A stretch of DNA of 49,913 nucleotides from assembly GCA_014804995.1 (NCBI GenBank), contig JAAUYS010000068.1, positions 1 through 49,913 on the forward strand. The letters run 5' to 3'. The translations under genes were made by a program, and so were the position numbers. Below, in pieces: positions 33,894 through 41,383 of the stretch (positions are counted from its first letter, which is position 1; each line of letters opens with the position of its first letter). This DNA comes from Clostridia bacterium (lineage in GTDB: Bacteria > Bacillota > Clostridia > Christensenellales > Borkfalkiaceae). A model generated the notes under the pieces. The model did not search any database and had not been told where the DNA came from. It worked only from the letters and a program-made list of their open reading frames with translations.

Positions 33894-34226
33894 TTATCCC
33901 AAATGCTTGTTTCTATGGATTTTTGTGTTACGAATCATATCTATCGCCACCGCGTCTCCCCACATCGCCCTAAAATAGACGCTATGGTCTTCCGCGCACT
34001 CCCTAAGGGGACACTCGTTGCACCTACACCTGTACTCCACACAGAACACGCAGTTGTGCACGTTGCCCAGTTCGTATTTCTGCTCTTCGGTGATGTCTCC
34101 TCTCACGAGGAGTTCGTGCACCGCCCTACTCTTCGCTTCCATAAGACGAATCTCATTTTTGGCGATCATCTGTCTACTGTAGTAGACCTTGTTCCACACG
34201 TAGTTGTGGATATCCTGTCCTTTCAT
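33894..34226 (-). CDS. Cys-cluster early protein, paralogue 3 (110 aa)
   Basis: Start at ATG 34226 with AAGGAG six bases upstream; a TTG at 34232 is less likely. Shares with the genes at 34522 and 34902: N-terminal 'IH.Y(I/V)W..V', then NCVFCVEYRCRCNECPLREC and a closing 'A..IR(D/N)'. The four-to-six Cys cluster probably binds zinc. Unknown role. Confidence 0.75.
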   Translation of the reverse strand: MKGQDIHNYVWNKVYYSRQMIAKNEIRLMEAKSRAVHELLVRGDITEEQKYELGNVHNCVFCVEYRCRCNECPLRECAEDHSVYFRAMWGDAVAIDMIRNTKIHRNKHLG

Positions 34227-34258
34227 AAACAACTCCTTAACCTCTTCGGGTCAATTCT

Positions 34259-34287
34259 ATTATAACACGCCTTTCCGACGCTGTCAA
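34259..34287 (-). promoter_or_regulatory. Sigma-70-type promoter, extended -10
   Basis: Minus strand TTGACA (34287-34282), 17 bases, TATAAT (34264-34259), preceded by TGT. It lies about 33 bases upstream of the 110-residue gene. Confidence 0.82.
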
Positions 34288-34301
34288 TTCTATACAGACG
34301 A

Positions 34302-34547
34302 CTAGCGCAATATCTTGTCGTACTCCAACTTCTGCTTGAGATGGTCTATCTCCTCGACGAGTAATCGGTTCTGCTGTTCCTGCTGTATACACTTCGCCTT
34401 GGCATCGGTCAACTTCCATTTGAGGTCATAACATTCCTTTTCAAGTTTTGCCGACTGCTCTTCCATCTGCTTGTACGACTGCAATATAACGTTGGCAGTA
34501 TATGTCTGCCTGACCATCTCCTCAAATTCCTTTCTCGAAATCCACAT
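34302..34547 (-). CDS. Coiled-coil early protein (81 aa)
   Basis: ATG 34547, overlapping the preceding gene by 26 bases. Nearly all helix with heptad pattern (LEKECYDLKWKLTDAKAK, then LLVEEIDHLKQKLE). Probably an oligomeric adaptor; unknown function. Confidence 0.7.
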   Translation of the reverse strand: MWISRKEFEEMVRQTYTANVILQSYKQMEEQSAKLEKECYDLKWKLTDAKAKCIQQEQQNRLLVEEIDHLKQKLEYDKILR

Positions 34548-34905
34548 TCTCCAATACTCTCCTATTCGTCCGCGAAACGTTGCTCAAGGGAATCTTTAAA
34601 TCTCTTATTTTCCGAGCGGAATTTATATCGCCGTCTACTTCCACTTCCGCATACAAGCCATATTGGCAACTCTCGAGCGGACAATTGCGGCAATGATAGA
34701 ACAGGGTGCATAGCACACAGTTCGAGTGCTTGGATAGCAGTCTCCTCGCTTCGAGGGAGATGTGTCCGTCGGTAAGCAACTGTGTCGCGGCTTCTCCTTT
34801 CTTCTCGTCCAAAAACTCCGTATAGTCGGCATAGTCCTCTTCTTCCGCTTCGAGAGCATCCACTACCGCGCTCCATATGTGCCTGTGTATCTCTTGTACT
34901 GTCAT
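34522..34905 (-). CDS. Cys-cluster early protein, paralogue 2 (127 aa)
   Basis: Start at ATG 34905 (MTVQEIHRHIWSAVVDALE), overlapping the previous stop as ATGA. The first residues are nearly identical to those of paralogue 1. Core: NCVLCTLFYHCRNCPLESC, then ARKIRDLKIPL. The N-terminal helix is extended by an acidic insert. Confidence 0.78.
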   Translation of the reverse strand: MTVQEIHRHIWSAVVDALEAEEEDYADYTEFLDEKKGEAATQLLTDGHISLEARRLLSKHSNCVLCTLFYHCRNCPLESCQYGLYAEVEVDGDINSARKIRDLKIPLSNVSRTNRRVLENVDFEKGI

Positions 34906-35246
34906 ACTCTCTCCAAAATCTGTATAGCATCCTCGCTCGCCAGTTCCAAGTCCAGTTCCAGATCTCGGATCTCCTCGCAGGACTTCCTGTCGCCCCAAGT
35001 GGCTTTGGCGTATAGTCCATCATCACTACAATGATTGAGGGGACAATCCTCGCACTCAAGATAGATCCGACACAGCACACAGTTGTAGTATGCACCGAGC
35101 GTGTCATGAGCGGTTTGCGATATCTTCCCTGTCGTGAAGAGTTTGTCTACGGCGCGCCGCTTCACTTCTATCATCTCTGCGGGATTCTTGACGTGAGAGT
35201 GAACCACCATATTCCAAATATATTTATGAATTTCCTGTACGGTCAT
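34902..35246 (-). CDS. Cys-cluster early protein, paralogue 1 (114 aa)
   Basis: ATG 35246, four bases after a bipartite motif, so a leaderless message is predicted. MTVQEIHKYIWNMVVHSHV, then NCVLCRIYLECEDCPLNHC and CEEIRDLELDLEL. First of three tandem-family members; zinc binding likely. Unknown role. Confidence 0.78.
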   Translation of the reverse strand: MTVQEIHKYIWNMVVHSHVKNPAEMIEVKRRAVDKLFTTGKISQTAHDTLGAYYNCVLCRIYLECEDCPLNHCSDDGLYAKATWGDRKSCEEIRDLELDLELASEDAIQILERV

Positions 35247-35250
35247 ATCC

Positions 35251-35281
35251 TCTAGTGTGCACGAGGGGGTTGTCGATTAAT
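35251..35281 (-). promoter_or_regulatory. Bipartite phage motif upstream of 114-aa gene
   Basis: Minus strand ATTAAT, 15 bases, GCACACTAGA, then four bases to ATG. Includes the TAG stop of the first early gene. Confidence 0.68.
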
Positions 35282-35608
35282 CTCCAATCTCTGAACCATC
35301 TTCTTCCATTTTGACACTTTCGGACTGTCGGGTTGTAAGGTGAGTTTGCGATATAGATTAAGGAGTAGTTCGTCGCGATTTTCGTTTTTACGATTTATGA
35401 GAGCCTGTCTCATATGCTGTTCGCACAGTGCCGCCACATAGGGGGTCTTCTTATAGCCGCTCATATGGAAGCCATACATTTCGCGTTCTGTATAGGGTTT
35501 TCCTTTCCTATATGAGAAGAGCCATATATCACTATTTGAACACTTCGCACAATGACCATATGCTTCCCTTATTTCCTGCTTATACTGGTCTTTATTGATA
35601 AAGCCCAT
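35252..35608 (-). CDS. First leftward early gene, zinc-type protein (118 aa)
   Basis: ATG 35608, after a roughly 295-base leader. CAKCSNSDIWLF near 20 and LCEQHMRQ near 61 form a CxxC...CxxH zinc pattern, as in small HNH-like or ribbon proteins, but the catalytic His-Asn pair is not clear. Basic C-terminus. Probably an immediate-early product given the strong promoter upstream. Confidence 0.7.
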   Translation of the reverse strand: MGFINKDQYKQEIREAYGHCAKCSNSDIWLFSYRKGKPYTEREMYGFHMSGYKKTPYVAALCEQHMRQALINRKNENRDELLLNLYRKLTLQPDSPKVSKWKKMVQRLEINRQPPRAH

Positions 35609-35903
35609 TCTGTGTTTCCTTAAATTGTAATTTAGTGTAATTTAGTTAAAGTGGTTTAACCACCACCATTTGCCCTTAAAGCATAGAATCCCCTAAAGTT
35701 GGTCTGTAACCAAGTATCAAAGGGAATCACCCTCGCTTGGCTCTCGATTTGCGGCAGGGCGTAAAAGGGATTACACAAAATCACCCTGCTCGGTACTCAC
35801 GAGATTCCAGTTGACCCAACTTTAGGTAACTCTACGCTTCGAGAGAGTAACCACCGCCACTTGCCCCGAAAACACAGAATCCCCAAAGAAACGAAAACCT
35901 ATA
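35609..35903 (-). ncRNA. Structured 5' leader of the early operon
   Basis: This 295-base stretch holds no gene. In the minus-strand transcript two 37-base repeats (35884-35848 and 35693-35657) agree at 31 positions; all begin GGGGATTCT and end GGTGGTTA. Between them an 11-base perfect stem CCTAAAGTTGG/CCAACTTTAGG (35826-35816 with 35702-35692) encloses smaller hairpins, including CCAAG/CTTGG and GCAGGG/CCCTGC pairings. Another stem with one mismatch (GGTTACTCT/AGAGTTACC) follows repeat 1. It may be a regulatory leader, a small RNA or part of an origin. I do not recognise it. Confidence 0.55.
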
Positions 35904-35909
35904 GTATAC

Positions 35910-35938
35910 ATTATAACACAGCGGATTAATTTTGTCAA
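35910..35938 (-). promoter_or_regulatory. Main leftward early promoter, sigma-70-type, extended -10
   Basis: Minus strand TTGACA (35938-35933), 17 bases, TATAAT (35915-35910), preceded by TGT. Both hexamers are perfect. Start of transcription is expected near 35903, feeding the structured leader and the whole leftward genome. Confidence 0.88.
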
Positions 35939-35955
35939 GTACTCTGCACACTAAA
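35925..35955 (+). promoter_or_regulatory. Bipartite phage motif for the rightward operon
   Basis: Plus strand ATTAAT (35925-35930), 15 bases, GCACACTAAA (35946-35955), then AAGGAG and ATG 35973. It overlaps the -35 region of the leftward early promoter on the other strand, so the two may exclude each other. Confidence 0.7.
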
Positions 35956-35972
35956 TAATAAAAGGAGAAATA

Positions 35973-36281
35973 ATGAAAGAGTGTTGTGCGAATTGCTACC
36001 ACGTCGTGAAAGTGTCGGGATCAGACAAGTATCGCTGTTGGGAAGAGCCGAGCGTATGCGACCACCCACGCCTATTCACGACGCAGGAAGTCCGAGAATA
36101 TAGGTGCTCCGAGTATCTCTCCAAGAAAAAGAGGTTCTGCCGCGACTGTAGATACTTCATCGACGGTTGTTGTAGAAACAAGAATAATGCTACCATAGAC
36201 GAAGACTTCATCTACTTGCGCCGTGTAGACGACACGAGAGAGGAATGTAGTCTTTTTGACAGAGGAGCGAAAAATGACTGA
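35973..36281 (+). CDS. Cys-rich protein of the rightward operon (102 aa)
   Basis: ATG 35973 with AAGGAG nine bases upstream. Two similar halves: CANCYHVVKVSGSDKYRC with later Cys, and CRDCRYFIDGCC followed by CSLF. This is the 'C..C..f....C' pattern of small zinc ribbons. It overlaps the next gene by 8 bases. First gene of the only rightward operon. Confidence 0.78.
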   Translation: MKECCANCYHVVKVSGSDKYRCWEEPSVCDHPRLFTTQEVREYRCSEYLSKKKRFCRDCRYFIDGCCRNKNNATIDEDFIYLRRVDDTREECSLFDRGAKND

Positions 36282-36411
36282 ACAGCGCATAAACCAATAC
36301 ATAAATTGGTTAAAAGACGCGTTGTATGATATGCAATGCGGCAATTTGGGTTCGGGTGAAATCTTAATTCAAGAAACAATTAAAGCGTTAGAGGAGACTG
36401 AAGATAACTGA
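36274..36411 (+). CDS. Small helical protein (45 aa)
   Basis: ATG 36274 overlaps the preceding stop (ATGACTGA) and has GGAG upstream. Sequence begins MTEQRINQYINWLKDALYDM and is helical and acidic. Too short for a family call. Translational coupling supports it being real. Confidence 0.65.
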   Translation: MTEQRINQYINWLKDALYDMQCGNLGSGEILIQETIKALEETEDN

Positions 36412-36413
36412 AG

Positions 36414-36605
36414 ATGACTAAAGGTAAATTGATAAAAATTCTCGAAGAATATCCCGATGATGCAGAAATCGAGATGGAATTTGAGCGTATAGATTGCGAG
36501 AGAACGAAAACTTGTATCCTCGCAAGGGTTTATGGCTACGAGACTGTAATCGGAACTAAGAACTTATATAAGAGTCCTCGGACACATTCGGTCAATGAAC
36601 ATTAA
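36414..36605 (+). CDS. Small acidic protein (63 aa)
   Basis: ATG 36414, two bases after the previous stop. MTKGKLIKILEEYPDDAEIE, then a beta-like Cys-containing region. The pattern 'L...L.e.PddaeV' is common in small phage proteins of unknown role. Confidence 0.68.
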   Translation: MTKGKLIKILEEYPDDAEIEMEFERIDCERTKTCILARVYGYETVIGTKNLYKSPRTHSVNEH

Positions 36606-36681
36606 AAATCTTGATGTGTGCGACATCTGCAACGAGGGTAAGATAGTTACATTGCTCGACATTCAAGAAGTCAAGGGATAA
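36595..36681 (+). CDS. Short protein, possibly frameshifted (28 aa)
   Basis: ATG 36595 overlaps the previous stop. MNIKNLDVCDICNEGKIVTL and eight more residues, with a CxxC pair, then TAA. The reading continues convincingly in another frame (NVRPDIKYLIDEILDNIEI) to TAG at 36770. One missing base near 36677 would give a 57-residue protein. Either an indel, a decayed gene, or a programmed shift. Confidence 0.45.
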   Translation: MNIKNLDVCDICNEGKIVTLLDIQEVKG

Positions 36682-36695
36682 ATGTCAGACCCGAC

Positions 36696-36725
36696 ATCAA
36701 GTACCTCATAGACGAGATACTTGAT
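36696..36725. terminator. Hairpin between convergent operons
   Basis: Eight-base stem ATCAAGTA/TACTTGAT with a CTC/GAG extension, between the end of the rightward operon and the fibre stop at 36736. No T-run on either side, so only a possible bidirectional terminator. Confidence 0.35.
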
Positions 36726-36735
36726 AACATTGAAA

Positions 36736-38838
36736 TTAATCCACTACACCGCGAGCACCTTTATCCATAGACAACCAACGTTTCACCGCAATATTGTACG
36801 TAGACCAGTTACTACCCGTTTGAACAAAGCTCTTATTAACATCGGCAGTAGATTGGTTGATGTTGTATACAACAACACCAATACAGGGCATTAAAATGGT
36901 GGCACTCATCCCCACCACCGAAGTGACTGTCGTTTCTGCTATCTCTATGGTGGTATTTATTGCTCCATATGGGCATATAGTCCCCACTTTTCCGTACATT
37001 ATCCTAACATAACTATCTACTGGATATGCCATCGAGAATACCGCTCCTGTGGTGTTTATTTTTGAGATGTCTAAAACACTATCGATAAAACTCGACACAA
37101 TACCATTATTACCATTACCCGAATATTCCTTGATCATTATTGTGGTCGATCTAATGGTTGTATCAAATATACCACCTATTACAACTGTATTGACGACATT
37201 TGTCATAATTTGAATGAATGATGAGGATATAGTGGTATCACATACTAACGGAGATGTGACTATAATACTCTCTTGGGTACTATTTCCACTATCCCCAAAT
37301 ACCCACTTACTGTCTGTAAAGATACCTCCTTGTATTATGTGCTGTTGTATGTCTCCAGAGTAGTTGACGTGTAAGAATGTGTGTGTGCAATAGCACATCT
37401 CAAGCATCGTTTTCTTCTGCTCGGTGGCGAACGAGAGTATTGTACAGTGGTCAAGTCGGCTTGAAATAAAGGAAATACCTTTGGAATACATATACCGCTC
37501 CTCGAACGTACAGTTGAGATAATAATCGCCTATTGCCGTGATACCATTCTGCGTGAAGAAGTAACTATTGGATACCTTGATCCTACTTGTTTCATTGGTC
37601 GTGCCGTCTATTGTCAGTGCATAACACTTTATATTACAGCTGTCTATGTGTCGTTCCATGTAATTGAAGAGTTTTATGTTGTTTTCACACTGTATGGTGC
37701 ACCGCTCGAGCGTGCTATACAAACTTACGTCGTTTGTTTCGGTGTTATAGGGGGCGGCTGTGGTATCTATGTTGCACCCTATGAACGTAGAATCACTTCT
37801 ACCATCGGTCTGTATGAGACTAGTCGTGGTGATATTGCAGTTTATAAGCTTCGCTTCGGGGTAGACCGTGATATTTCGACAATTTATGTTGCAGTTTATA
37901 AAGATACCTTTTAGATTCAGACTACTGCCAAAGCTAGTCAGTGTTATCTGGCAGTTCTCGAACGTACCACTGTCGGAGGAACTTGAGGATATATTTCCTA
38001 TCTTACAGTTGACGCATTTACTGCTCGAATCTAAGACATTAATCGTACATTTGTTAAAATCACAATTCTCCGCATAATTGACCGTTACATATCCTGACGA
38101 CACCACACTGTTCTTTATGTTGCCGCTTATGTAGGTTGATGACGCGTCGTCTTGTCCGAGACGCATATCAGAGCACTCTATGCTGTACAGTGTACGGTTC
38201 GCGGACGACCCAAAAATCGGATATATAATCTGACCCATTATGGTCGGCGTAAATTGAGCCGTCTTGCAGTCGCACACGTCGAGCAACACAACGTTCTTCT
38301 TATACTGTATGGAACTGGGGAGTATTATATTGCCACTAGACACAAGTCCTAAGAATATCTGATTCGCCGTCGGCTCAGAGGTCGTGATTGATATCTGACC
38401 CTCATATTTCGTCCTAGCTTCATAAGGAGTGGCTATGAGAGCCTTGGTGCGTGTAAGCAAATTCTTCTTCGTGGGGGTAACTACGAGATATGCCATAGAA
38501 TCGGTATAGGAACTCACGTCCACTATGCTGTCCTTGAACTCCACCCTCTCATATCTCATATCGCTCTTCGTGGCGGGCGGGATAGTCCAAGTAACACTCT
38601 CGTCTATCACCGTGCAGTTGGTGTTGAATATTCCCGCGCCGCCTTTGAACGTGAAAGTCTTGTTTTCTTCGTCGTACTCGTATGTGGGAAGAGTAATCAC
38701 CCCATTCTTACCCTTATACAGTACTTCGTACGGCAGGTGCTTGAGATAGTTGAAGTCGTCGTTCAAGTCCTGTGCGTAGTAGCGGTCTCCTACCGCGTTC
38801 GGCACTCCCGCCGTGTAATCATGATTGAAATGTATCAT
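36736..38838 (-). CDS. Tail fibre / receptor-binding protein, beta-helix (700 aa)
   Basis: Residues 1-60 (FNHDYTAGVPNAVGDRYYAQ) are an N-terminal baseplate-attachment region. From about 200 to 560 short repeats each carry a Cys or Asn at the same turn (NCKIGN, NCQIT, NCNINC, NCNITTT, GCNIDTT, RCTIQC, SCNIKC), the mark of a right-handed beta-helix with a Cys/Asn ladder. It should bind or cut a surface glycan. Last gene of the leftward late operon, with visibly lower GC than its neighbours, as is usual for exchanged fibre genes. Confidence 0.82.
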   Translation of the reverse strand: MIHFNHDYTAGVPNAVGDRYYAQDLNDDFNYLKHLPYEVLYKGKNGVITLPTYEYDEENKTFTFKGGAGIFNTNCTVIDESVTWTIPPATKSDMRYERVEFKDSIVDVSSYTDSMAYLVVTPTKKNLLTRTKALIATPYEARTKYEGQISITTSEPTANQIFLGLVSSGNIILPSSIQYKKNVVLLDVCDCKTAQFTPTIMGQIIYPIFGSSANRTLYSIECSDMRLGQDDASSTYISGNIKNSVVSSGYVTVNYAENCDFNKCTINVLDSSSKCVNCKIGNISSSSSDSGTFENCQITLTSFGSSLNLKGIFINCNINCRNITVYPEAKLINCNITTTSLIQTDGRSDSTFIGCNIDTTAAPYNTETNDVSLYSTLERCTIQCENNIKLFNYMERHIDSCNIKCYALTIDGTTNETSRIKVSNSYFFTQNGITAIGDYYLNCTFEERYMYSKGISFISSRLDHCTILSFATEQKKTMLEMCYCTHTFLHVNYSGDIQQHIIQGGIFTDSKWVFGDSGNSTQESIIVTSPLVCDTTISSSFIQIMTNVVNTVVIGGIFDTTIRSTTIMIKEYSGNGNNGIVSSFIDSVLDISKINTTGAVFSMAYPVDSYVRIMYGKVGTICPYGAINTTIEIAETTVTSVVGMSATILMPCIGVVVYNINQSTADVNKSFVQTGSNWSTYNIAVKRWLSMDKGARGVVD

Positions 38839-39524
38839 TCTATTCCTCCGAGTGTGAAGTAAGGAACGAGTTCGGTCGTTCCCTCTTTTATATATCCTAC
38901 CTTGATGGTCATACCTACAGGCGTAGTAGGAAGCAATGCTTCGTACAACTGATCTATCTGCTTCTGTGTTAGATGATCGTTCTTCACGTCGATGTTGAAG
39001 ATACCTTTCTGAAAGAGCGTCGGCATTCCCTCTAACATTATACCATACTCCCCGTTCTGTTGGGAAGTCCTATCTAGTCCGAACACCGCCCAAGTCTCCT
39101 CGGTGCTTACCTCTACACCGCCCTCGTCTACGGTCTTGCCCGGGCTTAGCAACGCCCACATATCCCTAGGCTGACTGAACACCACGTCAGACCCATAGTC
39201 CGTGTCGCTCTTGCCGCCGCATATGCCGTCTATAATGTTCTTCACCTGTATCCAAGTGCCAAACATCTTGTTGTCCTGTATGGCAGTCCATATGTGGTGT
39301 CGCTTGTAATCCTCGCTATCCGTGTCCTTGACGTTGGCGGCGAGGAAGTCTGCGAACACCTTGAGCACCGCGTTCTTACAGGCGAAAGGATCGAACGCGT
39401 ACTTAAGCGAGAGTATGTCGTCCTTGAGTTTGGTGAAGATATCGTCCATCTTCGCGCACAGGTTCTCCGCTCCCTCGTACGGGGGGATGTGCTCGATAAA
39501 CGGTATCGGGAGCATATCTTTCAT
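38835..39524 (-). CDS. Baseplate protein, P2 gpI-like (229 aa)
   Basis: Placed directly after the J-like protein, as gpI is. N-terminal helical half (LKVFADFLAANVKDTDSEDY, then a WIQVKNIIDGICGG segment) resembles the gpI family that links baseplate to fibre. The C-terminal half is beta-rich and ends at the fibre start with a 4-base overlap. Family call by synteny and weak similarity. Confidence 0.65.
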   Translation of the reverse strand: MKDMLPIPFIEHIPPYEGAENLCAKMDDIFTKLKDDILSLKYAFDPFACKNAVLKVFADFLAANVKDTDSEDYKRHHIWTAIQDNKMFGTWIQVKNIIDGICGGKSDTDYGSDVVFSQPRDMWALLSPGKTVDEGGVEVSTEETWAVFGLDRTSQQNGEYGIMLEGMPTLFQKGIFNIDVKNDHLTQKQIDQLYEALLPTTPVGMTIKVGYIKEGTTELVPYFTLGGIE

Positions 39525-39550
39525 TATTCAGACCCTCCGAATATATCTCC

Positions 39551-39648
39551 GAAGCCAAGGAGAGTACTTCTCTTGCACTCTTGGGCTTCAGACGGGCTTT
39601 CGCCCTTTCTTGTCATATGAGCGCAAGGAATATATCTCCCTTGGCTTC
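39551..39648 (-). other. Long intergenic hairpin B (98 nt)
   Basis: Arms 39551-39580 and 39619-39648 pair at about 26 of 30 positions on the minus-strand RNA. The loop holds GGGC-GAAA-GCCC with a GNRA tetraloop. It is followed by GGAG and the start of the gpI-like gene. The apical CTTGCRCTC/GAGTGCAAG matches hairpin A. Confidence 0.7.
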
Positions 39649-39676
39649 TCGTAAGGTGTATGATGGAATGCACAAT

Positions 39677-41383
39677 CTACTCCTCTACGACGGTAATCTC
39701 GCCGCCCGTGGCGATCTCGTCCTCCGCCATCTGTATCGGGAAAGTGATCCCGTCGTAGGTGAGATGGTTGATGCCCCTCACACAGTTGGTGATCATACCA
39801 GTCAGAGCCGATTCGTAGATGGTGTCTCCGAAGTTCCTGTAGCCCACCCTCGACACGTACGACATCATATCGTACACCTGCTCGTCGGTCTCGTTGAAAC
39901 TCGTTCCGAAAATCGAGTTCACTAGACGAGCCGCCGTCTCGACACCTTGGTTCTTGAAAGTCTCGGAAATCTCCTTGCCACACTCCGAGAAGAACATTCG
40001 TATGCACAGTTCGAGATAGGGGAGCACCGTGCTCAAGTCGTACCCCGTGTTGAGCGAGAGGTTGACGGTGAGCGACTGCGGCTGAAACTGTATCTCCTCT
40101 ACTTTCACGTCGAGCGACCCCAACACGCTCCGCTCCTTGAGATAACTCTGTATATATGCCCTACTCTCCGCAGAGAGGTTGCCGCCACCACGCGCCACAC
40201 ACAAGACCCTGCACGACAGCTGTCCGAAATAATTGGACTGTATCAGTGCCAAAGACGAGTAGCCCGTCTGCTCTATCAGCTGTATGCCGTCCGACACGGT
40301 AACGAAGCGGTCTCTCGTCTTTAGGCTCATAGGCGCGAGGGTCTTCGCGCTCTCTATGCTCTCCGCGTCCGTGCCGCCGTTGAACGCCCTCGGGTTCATC
40401 ACCCCCTCTATCTTCTCCGCACTACCCGAGTAGACATTAATCACGTTCAACGCGGTAACGTTTGTGTCCGAGCCGCCGCCCACACAATACTGGGCATAGA
40501 TGGGAAAGTTCTCGGGTATCATTCCGTACGTGCCGTTCCCGAAGACTATCTTGGCGGTGTCGTCGTTGTTGTAGTCGAGCCTGTAGTGCTTCGAGGTGGA
40601 CACGCTATCCGAGAAGTCGTCCACGCGCGTCCACACCTCGTCGTTGATGACGACGGAGAGCGTCTCCTGTAATACCTTGTCGTCGGGCAGGTCGAAAGTC
40701 TGCCACTCTGTTGTACCGTCGCTCGTACCGAGGTTCTGCGGGTCTTTCTGCTCCTGCTGAAAGCAGGTAACGGTCAGCGTGTAGGACTTTAGGGTGTAAG
40801 TACCCGTAGACACGTCCACCCACCGTTCGAGCGCGATGTCGTTCACACTCGTGGCGAAGTAGATGTCCTGCCCCACCACTTTGAGGTAGTAGTAGTCGTC
40901 CAGTTGCTTGCAGTATACCTTGTCGTATGTCTCGAACGGTATGCCGCCGTTCGTAACGTTCAGGTGGTCTCCGCCAAATCCCGTTATGGTGGTCTCCACG
41001 AGGGAAGCGGTCGCGCTCGACCTCGCTTCGAACCTCAAGGACGACACCCGTCCGTAGACCGCGCACAAGTCCTCTTTCGAGACCGTGTAGGGAAAGAGGG
41101 TACTGTCGGATAGATAGAACTTGAGCAGTCCGCTACTTGTGGTGCGCACCCCCATCTTGTATCCTATGAGCGAGCATAACCTCTTCACCGCGTCTCTCGT
41201 AAACGCCGTCTCGAGATAGCAGTTGTTCGCCTGTGCGTCGAGACACATCGAGAGCACGTCGCCCACGCCCGCTATCATTCTCTTGAACCATTCGGGCTTG
41301 TCAGCCAGTGTCTTGTCGGCGTTGATGTCCGCCAAGATGGTCTGGTACGTCCTACTGGTATACTGTATTGGATTCACTGTCAT
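39677..41383 (-). CDS. Baseplate J-like protein (gpJ/T4 gp6 family)
   Basis: 568 residues. Typical elements: an N-terminal helical region with AGVGDVLSMCLDAQANN, a beta-rich middle with FGNGTYGMIPENFPIYAQYC near 290 (the 'FG.g..G..P' pattern of baseplate J), GGTDAESIESAKTLAPMSLK near 345, and TRDRFVTVSDGIQLIEQ. It forms the wedge that joins the hub to the fibres. It follows the gp25-like gene as in most contractile tails. Confidence 0.88.
   Translation of the reverse strand: MTVNPIQYTSRTYQTILADINADKTLADKPEWFKRMIAGVGDVLSMCLDAQANNCYLETAFTRDAVKRLCSLIGYKMGVRTTSSGLLKFYLSDSTLFPYTVSKEDLCAVYGRVSSLRFEARSSATASLVETTITGFGGDHLNVTNGGIPFETYDKVYCKQLDDYYYLKVVGQDIYFATSVNDIALERWVDVSTGTYTLKSYTLTVTCFQQEQKDPQNLGTSDGTTEWQTFDLPDDKVLQETLSVVINDEVWTRVDDFSDSVSTSKHYRLDYNNDDTAKIVFGNGTYGMIPENFPIYAQYCVGGGSDTNVTALNVINVYSGSAEKIEGVMNPRAFNGGTDAESIESAKTLAPMSLKTRDRFVTVSDGIQLIEQTGYSSLALIQSNYFGQLSCRVLCVARGGGNLSAESRAYIQSYLKERSVLGSLDVKVEEIQFQPQSLTVNLSLNTGYDLSTVLPYLELCIRMFFSECGKEISETFKNQGVETAARLVNSIFGTSFNETDEQVYDMMSYVSRVGYRNFGDTIYESALTGMITNCVRGINHLTYDGITFPIQMAEDEIATGGEITVVEE

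Noticed and set aside
35657-35884. Two 37-base repeats as a CRISPR array
   Set aside because: Only two copies, imperfect, with a structured 154-base interval rather than uniform spacers.
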